From Anaspis maculata (taxonomy: Eukaryota > Arthropoda > Insecta > Coleoptera > Scraptiidae): DNA of 64,000 bases. The notes under the pieces were generated by a model. That model saw only the letters and a list, made by a program, of their open reading frames with translations. It had not been told where the DNA came from and did not search any database. Position 1 is the stretch's first letter. Each line of letters starts with the position of its first letter. Of this stretch, positions 23,490 through 34,465 are shown piece by piece. A program made the position numbers and the translations under genes. Location: assembly GCA_949128115.1 (NCBI GenBank), contig OX421964.1:39052177-39116176 (forward strand). The letters run 5' to 3'.

Positions 23490-24480
23490 ATTTTCGGTTA
23501 TGGCGGCACGAAAATGTGTTTTGTGCCATTACGCGACAATCGCTTGGACAATGTACCAAATAAACTATTTGTTGTGGTCAATCCAAACCAACCGGCAAAA
23601 CCGAGTCTGGTTCAGCGTGGGCAGAAAGTATCGTGGCAGAAAGTGATCGTCGATTTTCCTATGATAGGACTCTTTGAATGAGAAGATCACTCCGAGGTAA
23701 AGTATTTACAAAAGAATGATACAACACGTGCCTATACATAGTTATACTTGCAGCTCGAAACAGATGCATCAGATTGGATGGATTTCAAGACAATGGGGAA
23801 ATCTATTTTATTGGAGGCAGACGTTGTGCCACATAAAGATGTCTAACTCTAAGCAGGAGGCCGTCAAGAGAAAAATCACAGTGGACGTCGTCCGCTAGGA
23901 AGAAAGCTGGAAACCCAGAGAAGTGTTTCCGACCTCTGAACCGTCCATGTCACAAGAAATAAGAAGTGAAGATATCCTTGAAAACCCCGTCCCTATGACA
24001 TCTTCATCTAGACCGGCAGCATCAACCGTTACTCCTATATATTCACTGTCGGGAAAATTTGCACTCTCAAAAATGTCTGCCAACAAGTGTATCCCGTTCA
24101 GCTTTGAAGCAAAAGTCAGAAGTATTGATATAATGTTGGTGGGCCAATGACATCTATCCCAAGGACCTCTGCAAGAACCACATGCGCACAAAACAAGAAG
24201 CTGCTGAGCCTGCTGAGTATGTTGGTTCACACAGTTTCTGATGACGGTTAACTCAGTCAAGGTCAACAGAGTGCATCAGACTATCTACCATTTGCAAGCT
24301 CTTTATCGTCGTCACTGCTCTTGAGCTCAGAGAAGCCTCCGAAAGAAGAAGCCAGTAGATAAAGAAGCTCCTAATCTTTTGAATATCAATAAGCGACCAA
24401 TGTATCACCTGGGATTACCTTCAAATGTGGTGGATTCTGGTGAGACCACCATCTTCAGAACAACTTGGCAAAGAAGTTAG
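23490..24480 (+). pseudogene. THAP zinc-finger gene relic (transposon-type), intron retained
   Basis: From 23508 a frame reads TKMCFVPLRDNR...VPNKLFVVV, then in another frame RVWFSVGRKYRGRK. These match the THAP pattern (C-x2-4-C lost, PNKLF, W-F block). A 57-bp intron with GT/AG borders (23697-23753) follows. Across it the codons read TGA-EDHS-E|LETDASDWMDF and VVPHKDV, i.e. a CEDHF motif with Cys mutated to stop and Phe to Ser. Downstream, 23850-24480 still reads like decayed coding sequence. The retained intron argues against a retrocopy. Many THAP proteins are transposon-derived, but no catalytic domain is visible. Confidence 0.6.
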
Positions 24481-24484
24481 ACGG

Positions 24485-27400
24485 GAAAACAGATTGTTAT
24501 ATTTATTGGATTACATTATTATTATAATTGTCGGTAGACTCAATATTGTACATGGCCCGTTAATAGAATTAAAATGAATGTCAAGTTTGCTTTTTAGCCT
24601 TTTCATTCAAAAGTTGAAGAAAGGGTGAAAGAAATTACCCTTTATCAACAAATATCACACACGGATCACGTTGTGCAGGCATAGTGGGTACGGTATGTAC
24701 TCATGTATGGATGAGAAAACTCTTTCTTCTTCCAGCTCTTTCTGATTTTGGAGACTTCCACTTGTAGAGGATGTGGCTGGCTATACACTTCTATGGTGCA
24801 ACCAAAATAGAAAAGCTGTTGGATGCTTCCATCCACCTGTAATCATTATTATTACTAGTAGGTACAGCTTTGTTTCTTGATTTATCGTACCTTATATTCT
24901 TTTTGGTACTCCTAATTTTCCTAATGCCATAGTCATGTCTACGTTAGTAGAAAAATACTTTGAGCTGCTACACAGTCTGTGCATGTTAACAAGATAATTT
25001 TTTCTCGGTCCTCATTCATGTCAACACAAAGATGGTAATATTTTTGTCGAATTTTGTGCTTAGGTGTTCAACTTCACACCCGCCTTGGTCTCTTTCCGCT
25101 TGAACCATTCAAATGGCTTCGTCTCGTAGTGTTCTTGCCCAGCCCTGCAAATCAAAGAAATGCACCTTCTTATTTAATGAAAAGTGATTACATGTAAGTA
25201 CCTGCTTGACACAGATTGTACTGAAGTGATTTTTAGTAAGTTTATGGGGGTACTTGCCTCGTGAGTTTGACTTCTTTCATTTTGGCACTCATGCAGTCAG
25301 GATTATGAGCAAACTATTGTGCTGTCATTTTATCATCTACTTGAGAAAGATTATCCGAAGAAGCTTGCGAGAAACCATACTCATCTCGATGCTCCGAAGT
25401 TTCACAGTAAAAGTTTACATGTGCCAGTGTCACAAATTTGAAAAGTCAGATCTCGCCTCCTATTTTCTTTGCGTGCATGCGCAAGGGAAAGTCGTAGCTC
25501 TGTGATATATCCATACTTCAATATCATGACCAATAGCAGATCTTGCCACAGGATTACGTCACGCCGGTATCACGCGCCAAATTCAAATTATATGTTTTCT
25601 ATATTATTTTTTTTATAGCTAAATCAATCAATAAAAAAAATTATAGGTACTTCAGCCTGAGTATTTTTTTGTGTACTTTTGATTTTCAACAAGAAAAAAA
25701 ATTAGTATAATACTCTATTATTACTGTTGTTGAGAGGAAATTATGTAAGATTTTTATTTTTATACATGTCACCGCTAGGGTTAGGCCTTCGGTAAGGTTA
25801 TATAAGCATGTCAAACCCATACTATCGGTTGAGAGGACATGACTGAGGCCAGTCCTGTAAGTGCGAATTATTGTTGGTTTGCTTGTGAATCAGAGTTAGG
25901 GTGGTATTGAAAGCCAGTTTTTCGAAATTGTGATTAAATCGTCGTTTGAATTCGTATTGTTTCGTGGTCCGAATGAACTGTGCGTTATAATAACGCACAG
26001 GTTGGGTAGGTTGACGTAATAGACAACTTTCGGGCCGGACAGTCGATTCAAATTTTGCGGTCGGAATAAGGGATTACCTAGGCAGCTACATTGGGGCGCT
26101 ACCTTGAGCTACATTGTAGCGCAGCACTATCTCTTGCTACGTGGTAGAGATATTTTTCGGTAATATGTAATCGAATTCACGTACCTACTCATAGATAGTT
26201 TTTTTTTAACACCGATTTTTAATACTGTACCTCCGTTCTATCAACAACGTAGCTCGCGAGATATAGGTTCACATAGCTAGGCTATACAATCATACATAAA
26301 GGGTTTTTCCCGAGGTTTTTCCCGCGTCCTGCGATGTACAAACGCCTCATAAATGCAGGGAATGCGGGAAATTTTGCAATTCCACACACCACACACACCC
26401 ATCAGCGTTATTTCCCCAGAAACTAAATTATTCCGGGCGCTGACCACAAAATTGAAATTCGCACTCCATTATAAAAGAAATTGCAAAGCGTTGACAAAGC
26501 CAACACGGAAAACCGTGCAATATTTCGAACAGCGCGGCTTTACTGGCTGGCATGGCATACCTCTCTCTGCCCGCCAAAATTACGACAGCCAGCAGGAGCA
26601 CCGCGCGCGGCATTTTTACTTTATTACGCAAGTCATAGCAAGGGATTACTTTCGGTCATAATTCAGTTAACTGCTATTGTTGTTGCTTTTTGTTTCGCGT
26701 GTTTATTGTTCTTCTGAAGAAGTTGCGCTCTTTTTTTTTTGGAGGAGCTCCTGTCCCTTTTTTATTACACTCATCACCGATATACCCCCTGCTCTCACTC
26801 AACTTCATTGTTCACGTCTTCCATTATGTTTATCTGTTTTTTTATTAGCAGAAAATTACGGAGACTTCAAGATTTTCGATGATGACACCCATAGCGTTGG
26901 TCGTTTGAATTTTAGACTCTACGTTACGAACTTGTTCGCGGTTTGCTTTGAACTCCGCTTTGAAAGTTTATTGGTAGGCACGGATTTTGGTAGGTTGGCG
27001 ATTCAAAGTGAGGGACAGACCGTGATATACTATAAGTAAGGAAGAGATAGAGATAGGATTTTTATTCCACAATGGTTTACTTGCACAATTTTTTTTTAGC
27101 TTAATCGATAATATAGTCGAAAATAATGTAGGTACCGTATTTTTTCTTTTTTCCAAAATTCCCAAAATTGCGGCCGTAACGCGTCTTTTAAAAATATATT
27201 TGTGACTTCACAAATACACTTAAAACTAAACAAACAGCACTGTTTGATTGGAAACTTAAAAAACTGTTAGCATTGCATCATTATATTTGAAAAATACAGA
27301 CATAGAAACCCCACTGAAGTTTCCCTACTGTTATCAACCCTTTGAAAAAAAAATCGAAAAAAAAGTTTTTCCAATCTATGACTATAAATATATTTTCCGG

Positions 27401-29010
27401 AAATTTTCAGAAAATATTATTTATTACTCTTGTTGAATATTGAAAAGTACTTTCAGTCAAATATATTCTTTTGGCAAGTACCCCATTTGCGCACTACCAA
27501 TTCTCTTGATAAAAAGGAGAAGAAGAGGTACTTTTTCAATTAGATTTACCCGTTCAACAGCTAGATATTTTTTCTTTATAGTTTTTTTCCAGAAACACAA
27601 TCTTTTTTTGGGAAGTCTTCAACAACAAAAAAAACAAATCGCTATTCATCGGCTACGTAGTTCAATCTCAGATCTTTTTTGCCTGTTGGATATTGGATAT
27701 GACTTGCCTTTATGGAGGACTGAACTCATTTTCAATCGTGAATTGCCCCTTAATTCTTAGAAGGATATCGCAAACGCGGGTGTCTATAACCGGAAATGTT
27801 GAACCCAGTTTCTTCCTTCCAAAGTTTTCTGAATCAATGACGTACGTAAATCAGTAACTTAGATCAAAGTATAAACTTTCATGTTGAGAGTTCATGTTTT
27901 CGATCGCTCCTCGTCGCAAGACTCTTTTGTGTTCTCAGTGAACTAAACGTTGATAGGTACCTATACCTACGTTATCTACCGGGTTGTTATTCAAAACCGA
28001 TTATTGGCAACAATCGCGAGACCCAAAGTCTTGCTTTCTGTTCACCAGGATCACAGCGCAATCGTCCAAAGGACCCAAGGGCACGAATACCTTTCGAGGT
28101 CTCATTTCCGTTTAGGCAGGACGAGGCATCTGCGAAAGATATTTGAAGGGCAAAGCGGGAAGCGAAGAAGCCACCAGCGACACCGGCGTCGACAGAGAGG
28201 GTATGGCACACTCCGAGGCATGGCTTCAGCCGAGGAGGCCAGGGCTCACCCCGAAGTCATCCTGGCGGTTCGTCAATGTGCGTCATTGTTGAAGCTTCTG
28301 GATGCGAAACCTATAAAATTATTTATAACAGTTGGTTTTTTTCACGTGGAGATTAAATCGTAAGCGCCGTCTTTTAACCATCTCTTGACTCTACATTCCA
28401 TATGACCCGATTCTACCTTGCATAATTACTTTTCCTCGTTCGTTTTCAAGGCGAATAATTATTAAACTTTCTCTAAAACTTTATCAACAGAAAAAAATCC
28501 TATATAATTGCACTCATCGTCGTGACAGTGTACCTACTTTTTTCTGTTTCCTATTGGTGAAAATGATCGCCCGTCGGACAGACGGACCCAGAAGGGATAT
28601 TACACCAATAACCAATAAATGTCGTTTCAACTTAAATTTAGAAGTTATGACGAGGATTGTGATTTTCGCCAACGGCGTACTACTGAGTTCACGTCAATTA
28701 AATACCTCCCCCTTGAATAACGCTTTCTTCAACTTCGCCAATGTACTCGCTGGCATCGCTGTGAATTAAAATCCCTGGTGGTGTGTCACCTTATTATACC
28801 CATGTATTATATCTACGTGTCGACGTGTCCTCTTTTCCAGTCATGACCGCCAGTTTATTCACTGCGGCTCTAGGAACATCTGATCAGCTTCGCGTATATT
28901 CCGGCAAGCTCTGAACGCGTCACCTCCGCCAATGGTGCAGATGTGTCTTGCTCACGCATATCGATCTCCTTCTTCTTGAACCTTCTGATACTGCACCTTG
29001 GTCTTATTGT
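24485..29010. other. No gene recognised; GC-rich patch near 28.0-28.3 kb
   Basis: Mostly AT-rich. Around 25795-25860 a GTTATATAAGC box precedes CCAGTCCTGTAAG, which could be a promoter or a retroelement end. The segment 27990-28363 is GC-rich and open in one frame for 137 codons (Arg-rich), but no family is recognisable and other frames are also partly open. The remainder shows nothing I can support. Confidence 0.35.
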
Positions 29011-29011
29011 A

Positions 29012-29309
29012 GCCTACCTTTATTCTTTGAGACATATCTTACAAAAGTTGGTTAATTTTTTGTTACCTTAAAGGGATGCAAAACTGAACTCAACTGCGTA
29101 GCTTTCAACCCGTCACCTCCACGAGATCATATCATTGCGTACCTAATGCTGGAAAAATATGCCTACCTTTATTCTTTGAGACATATCTTACAAAAGTTGG
29201 TTAATTTTTTGTTACCTTAAAGGGATGCAAAACTGAACTCAACTGCGTAGCTTTCAACCCGTCACCTCCACGAGATCATATCATTGCGTACCTAATGCTG
29301 GAAAAATAT
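29012..29309 (+). repeat. Exact tandem duplication, 149 bp x 2
   Basis: The 149 bases from 29012 (gcctacctttattctttgag) are repeated immediately from 29161, with no difference that I can see. Either a very recent tandem duplication or an assembly artefact. Non-coding. Confidence 0.9.
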
Positions 29310-30610
29310 GGCATTTAGGTTTTTAAGAGGAAAAGCATATGGGATTTGCATCCAGAGTATACATAGTGTGCGTGTTTGTGTGGATGTGTGGCAGACTGGA
29401 CTAGAATCGAAATTCCAGCACATCAACGTGGCATGGCAATAAAATTTCACTGCTGGATTCCTCCCTAATCCCCTCCAGTTATCACTGCGAGATCGTGGTG
29501 GGTGCGACGCCCGATATTTCTGCAACATTTGCAATAACTTGCAAATTACCGGAAGCCCAAGCAATGTAATTCCGGTGTCCTGACGGGGTATTACGTCACG
29601 GGCTTCTCGCCTGAAATACACCACCACACCACAGACTGGAATTCACAACCTCCTCCCCCACATCACAAGGGGAGTGCATGCTGCTACGCTACATATGGTG
29701 GTAGGACTGGTAGGCAGTGAGTGTAACACACGAGGGCGAGAAAACGTGCTGCTCTGTTGTTGAGCGAGTCCGACACCCTCTATCTCTGTGCTGGTGATGC
29801 TCTTAACTAAAACGAGCGCCAACACACATGATCCGAGAAAATGCTATTTACCGACGAGTGTAAATTAGTTTTGAATTATTCACGTGCTTTCCGGTGTTGG
29901 ATAACGAACTGGGTGTCTAAAAGGATTCCGTTTGAAATTCGCAAGTTTTCGAGTACGAGGCAGGACTTTCCCGTTATCCCGTTCTGTATCATTCATTACC
30001 GTGATAAAGTTTGTATTGTTGGGGTTGGGGATGATGGTTCAGTATGGCATGCGGTCGGTTGGCAAATCTTGGTGTTCTGTGTCTTGGTCGGTCGGACAAG
30101 TTGTAGTTACAGTGGAGTTGAAGGAGCACGAACGGTCAATTGAGTTTGGGTTTGACGGATGACGGCCTTGCGTTTAATTTAATCATAATCGTGGTGGAAA
30201 CCCTTCGGTTTGTGATTACACGATCGAACTGGCATCGCCTTTAATCCCCTTAGATATTCGCTTAAGACCACAGGTGCTCTTTTGTGTCCCCGCTCTTCTC
30301 TGATGCTTCTCTAACCCCCAATATTATCAACCAATTTAAAAGCGTACACGTGACACAATGCAATCTTCTTTCAATATTATATCATTCGGAATTTCTTGAA
30401 AAAAGTCGATCCCCAGGCATGGAAATGATGGAAATATGAAATATCGCCTTGAATGAGTCATCTACAGAACGCGACCGCACAGTAATTACATGATGGTATT
30501 GGCCAGGAAAAAAATTGAAAATTCATAGCGCCCAATTAAGAATTGGTGCATAGCTGACTGCAGATTAAATTTTATTTTTCAATTGTGTTGCTTCCCACAA
30601 CCGATACATA

Positions 30611-31290
30611 CAGGGTGATTCACCACCAAATGGACATAGCTTAAGGGTAGGTCCAGTTTTTTCAGGCGAACCAGGATCTGGTTTTGAAATTTCTATAAAG
30701 TTGTTCGTTTCGAAGCTACAGGGTGATTCATGTATTTCGTAGAATTTCTTGGCAAACTGTATCTTCAGAACGACTCAATGGATTTGATTGAAATTTTCTG
30801 AGTTAATTCTTCTATTGATAGCTGACACATCGCCCTATCAAACAGTTCAAAATTTCCAGGGCCGGCTTTGGAAAAAAAACTTTCAAGCTTTTTTCAAAAA
30901 GACATTCTGTAGGCATATTTTTCAAAATTCATCTTCATATTCAGAAACCACATGAAACATGCTAATAATATTGCAAAAAAATTGCTTGGCACCATTGAGC
31001 TGTCAATAAAATTTTGATGATCCTAAAAAAATTCAAGGTTAGGATTTTTTGTAAATTGATGATTCAAAATATTTGCAAATGATCTTTTATGGCCTTGAAT
31101 TTCAGCCGTTTTGTCCAGAAATTAAAAAAAAAATTCACGTTTTTTTCGGTAGCAAAAAAAATTTCATCAGAATTTGAAAAAAAAATTGTTACGTCCCTCA
31201 ACTTCACTTCTATCCCACATTGAGCTGAAATTGAGGGACGTGACATAAATTTTTCGAAAAATATAGTTTCAAGATGCTGCATCGAGGTGT
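30611..31290. repeat. CAGGGTGATTC element ends and a small hairpin
   Basis: Two direct copies of TACAGGGTGATTCA occur at 30609 and 30717, like the left end of the CAGGGTG MITEs. No opposed right end is found before 31.3 kb. At 31187-31245 a hairpin pairs TTACGTCCCTCAACTTCA with TGAAATTGAGGGACGTGA. Probably truncated elements. Confidence 0.4.
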
Positions 31291-31549
31291 GGAGTACAGG
31301 AAATTACGAGGGAAATTATTTTAAGGCACTGGAAACATCATGCAATTTTTGTCGCCGATAACCCAGGTGGAGTTGATATGGGATATGTACCTACCACATA
31401 ATGCGAACACTTGCCCACTAGCACGTGCACTCTTTGCTTCGTCACTAAACAGTTCAAGTTTGCACAACAATTGCCTATTAAAATTCACGTCGTCGTGTGC
31501 CAGGCGTTTAATTCAAATTACGTTTATATAGCACGACATCAGATTATAA

Positions 31550-31735
31550 CAATGAGCTTCCACTAACAAAGTTTTCTGTTTAATTGCAGAGGAGCCCTTA
31601 ACCATACCTAGTCCCCTCCCTGTAAAACTTGGCGAAGATACGTGCAGCATAGCAGCAGTAGCAGCAATCCGAGCTGTTCGTAAAGAATCAACTCTTTCCC
31701 GACCATGTGTCACATCGGCTCACGCTTAGACCGAG
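31550..31735 (+). pseudogene. Decayed duplicate of FAS1 exon start plus intron end
   Basis: The stretch from about 31550 copies 33800-33965. The intron end CTAACAAAGTTTTCTGTTTA|ATTGCAG is essentially identical, and the exon begins AGGAGCCCTTAACCATAC against CGGAGCCTTTTACGATAC. Further matches run through GGCGAAGATACGTGCAG, GTAAAGAA, ACCATGTGT and CGGCTCACG. Insertions and deletions destroy the FAS1 frame and similarity stops near 31735. It lies 2.25 kb upstream of the real exon and keeps an acceptor that splicing could still use. Confidence 0.75.
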
Positions 31736-31984
31736 GTTTAGGTTCAACAATTTGGTTTTGTGAAGTGAAGAGTATAGCTTTTTGCGCATTCTAGATGCTA
31801 ATAAAATAAGTCATGCGCAGCACTGACTTTTATACCTTTTATAGCTGCGTGCCTGCTAGCCGCGGCACGTTACACCCTTCCAATGTTATCTATTATTGAG
31901 ATACAGACGCTCGTAAATGGATGAACAATATGCAGGACCATTCAGGAGAACCACCGATCACCAACTACTGCCTCCAGTTACAAA

Positions 31985-32150
31985 AGCTCCCAGTCGCAGG
32001 CATTGGAACAGATATCGGTGAACGGCCTTTATCACTTTGCTGTCAGTGCTCATCATCAGCAACTGAGTCACATCCTTGCCATCCAGTCTTTTAAGTCTCC
32101 TCATGAACTCTTTATAGATATCAGACAGGCGAACAAACTATGGCTTAGCT
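31985..32150 (-). other. Coding-like stretch, unidentified
   Basis: On the - strand a frame of about 58 codons reads LSDIYKEFMRRLKRLDGKD, then VTQLLMMSTDSKVIKAVHR and YLFQCLRLGAFVTGG, before a stop. The amphipathic, protein-like composition stands out from its surroundings, but I recognise no family. It could be a decayed transposon or host exon. No good splice pair was confirmed. Confidence 0.25.
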
Positions 32151-32928
32151 TTTCGGTTACAAATTGAACTTCCTAGTTCTTTTCCTGCATCAATAACATG
32201 TACCTACCTACCTACGTGATTCCATCAAAGTACAACCGGATCACCATGTCAATCAAAGTACGAAGTTGTAAGCAAAATCTTCTCAGGTAAAACGAAATGT
32301 GATATTTCAATTTCTGGCCTGCAAGACCCAGATGGGAAGGAATAGCTCTCGGAGTAGCCATACATCAGGCCTCGCATCAGGCATCAGGCAGACATAGGTA
32401 CACAGGTCTTTCATTGTTGAGCAACCTTACGCCTCACGGTCTCCTGTGAAACGGTCAACATGTGAAAAATACACCCTTCTCTAGCCGCTGATACGTACCT
32501 ATTCATTCATTTTTTGAAAATGTTATGTTTAATGGATATAGCTAGGAGTAACACTTTTTTCCAAATACGTACCTATCAGTTTCTCCCCTAAAATGCCGTG
32601 CCGTTCCTAATACTCCAACTGAAGTTATCACAATACCTACTCAAAAAGATGATCACGCCTTTTTTTTTCGAAAAAAATTCGACTGCGGCGCGCTCGCTCC
32701 GCCCGCGCTTCTTTTCCCTCTCACTTGTGCCCCCCCCCCAAGAATTACACACTTCCGCCGCCCCTGGTTATACGTATAAAATCATCTCAGTTCAAGCCTG
32801 TGTCTAAATAAGGATGGTTTTGAGGCCACTTTATATTTGAGATCTGACTTGAATACGGGCCGATGTGTTGAATTCAATTATTGAAATGGCATTTACGAGG
32901 GTTAAACCACCGACGGAATTTTTGTACA

Positions 32929-33080
32929 TCGATTTCCAATGATTTCCAAAGATTTCCAATGATTTCCAAACATTTCCAATGATTCCCAGTGATTTCCAAC
33001 GATTTCCAAATGTTTACCAAATGATTTCCAAATGATTTCCAATGATTTCAACATGATTTCCAATGATTTCCATGGAAGTG
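32929..33080. repeat. Minisatellite, GATTTCCAAT unit
   Basis: About 14 degenerate copies of a 10-11 bp unit (GATTTCCAAT / GATTTCCAAAT). Non-coding. The KSLEIIWKS-like - strand frame is a by-product. Confidence 0.9.
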
Positions 33081-33454
33081 TACACCAGATTTCCAAGATA
33101 GTTTACCCCTAGAGCATTCATAAAGAACATTTTTGCACTACCTATATTAAATGCGTTATTTTACGACCTCAAAACAGGGCCTAAAGTGACTCTTTTTCGC
33201 CCTTGGGCAAAAAAGTCGTCATGGCAACGAGCGCTCTTGATCCGTCAGAAGAGACGTCACCTTCAATTTTGACGTAACTACTTGATGCGATGCAAAATGG
33301 ACTTCAATTTGTAGGGAACACGAAAGACTACAAGAACAACAAAATTAGCACGTTTACATACCAAAACCAATAAATACCTGTTTTATGCTAGTAAGCGATG
33401 AGGCCCCGGCAGCTACGTGTTCAAGATAGGTGATAAGTAATAACCTGCCACTCG

Positions 33455-33560
33455 TCCATGCGATCTGGTAGGCTATGACCTGGTTAAATTTCAGGATGCC
33501 AAGCTGCTTTCTTGGGGCACAGCCTACCCCAATTCCGAATTTTGTTGATCGCATGGTAGA
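33455..33560. mobile_element. Short palindromic MITE, copy 2
   Basis: GCACAGCCTACCCCAATTCC and TTGATCGCATGGTAGATCG mirror the left side CATGCGATCTGGTAGGCTATG. The core AATTCCGAATTGGGGTAGGCTGTG arrangement is shared with the copy at 5400-5520. Confidence 0.5.
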
Positions 33561-33853
33561 TCGTGCGACGTACAACCAAGTAATCAGCGCTGCCATGACA
33601 ATTTTTCAACGACTGAATAACTCGAAATTTCCAGTCTTGCACTAGCCAGTGCAAAAAACATTGTATGCACCTTGGGCCTAAAGTGCGTTTTTTCCCCTTG
33701 TGCTTGCTTCCCTCGGCCTACGGCCTCGGTCGCAATCTCGCACAGCGGGGAAAAAAGTGGCACTTTATGCCCATGGTACATAAATAACTATTATTTACAT
33801 TATTACAACAATGTGCTTTCACTCCACTAACAAAGTTTTCTGTTTAATTGCAG

Positions 33854-34181
33854 CGGAGCCTTTTACGATACTCGCCCCGCAAAACCTGGCGACGAAACGT
33901 GCAGAGAACCTGCTGCAGAAACCCGAGCTCGTAAAGAAGCTCCTTTTGGACCATGTGTTGCTCGGCTCACGTATAGACCTAACAAATGTAACGGCCGACA
34001 CTTCGTTTAAAACGCTCGGAGGGCGCACAGTTCACGTGCGACACATAAAAAAAGACGGCGACGCCGCTGCCGCCAGCAGACTCACGGCAAACGACGCCAA
34101 CATCGTGCAGCGCAAAGTGGCCGTGCCGAACGGTTTGTTGATCGTGCTAGACAACTACCTCTTCCCCGACGAACAAGTCAT

Positions 34182-34213
<32 letters not shown>

Positions 34214-34465
34214 GAAAAAATGCGGCGACGCCGATGACGACGACGCAAGCGGCCAGCAGCAAGTTTGTCGACACGACCGTGCCACCAGCAACGACACTAA
34301 CAATAACGACTGGTCCAACAAAAGTGAACCAAACGGTCATCAAGGGCCTTGTGAACACGACGTTCGTCGAGAACGTAATGGAAGTGCTGTCGTTTCTCAA
34401 AAGCGGCGTCAGGGTATTTCAGCATTTCCTGTCTAGGTCCAACGTCTCCAAACTACTGCAAAACG
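33854..34465 (+). CDS. FAS1 gene exon A
   Basis: Acceptor TTTAATTGCAG|CGG, donor AACG|GTGAG. Encodes the end of one FAS1 domain (EPFTILAPQN, LLLDHVLLGS, FKTLGGRTVHV, NGLLIVLDNYLFPDE), then a serine tract from a CAG/AGC run (34183-34214), a Thr/Ser/Pro-rich linker, and the first helix of the next domain (FVENVMEVLSFLKSG). The first codon is split, so at least one coding exon lies upstream. The serine tract is a candidate length polymorphism. Confidence 0.9.

Noticed and set aside
26353..27039. Consecutive open frames with an AG acceptor-like site at about 26851, considered as a FAS1 upstream exon
   Set aside because: None of the frames shows a FAS1 motif or ends in a phase-1 donor needed to join exon A.
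27950..28363. 137-codon Arg-rich frame in a GC-rich patch
   Set aside because: No known domain, competing open frames, and no convincing splice sites; kept only as an unassigned patch.
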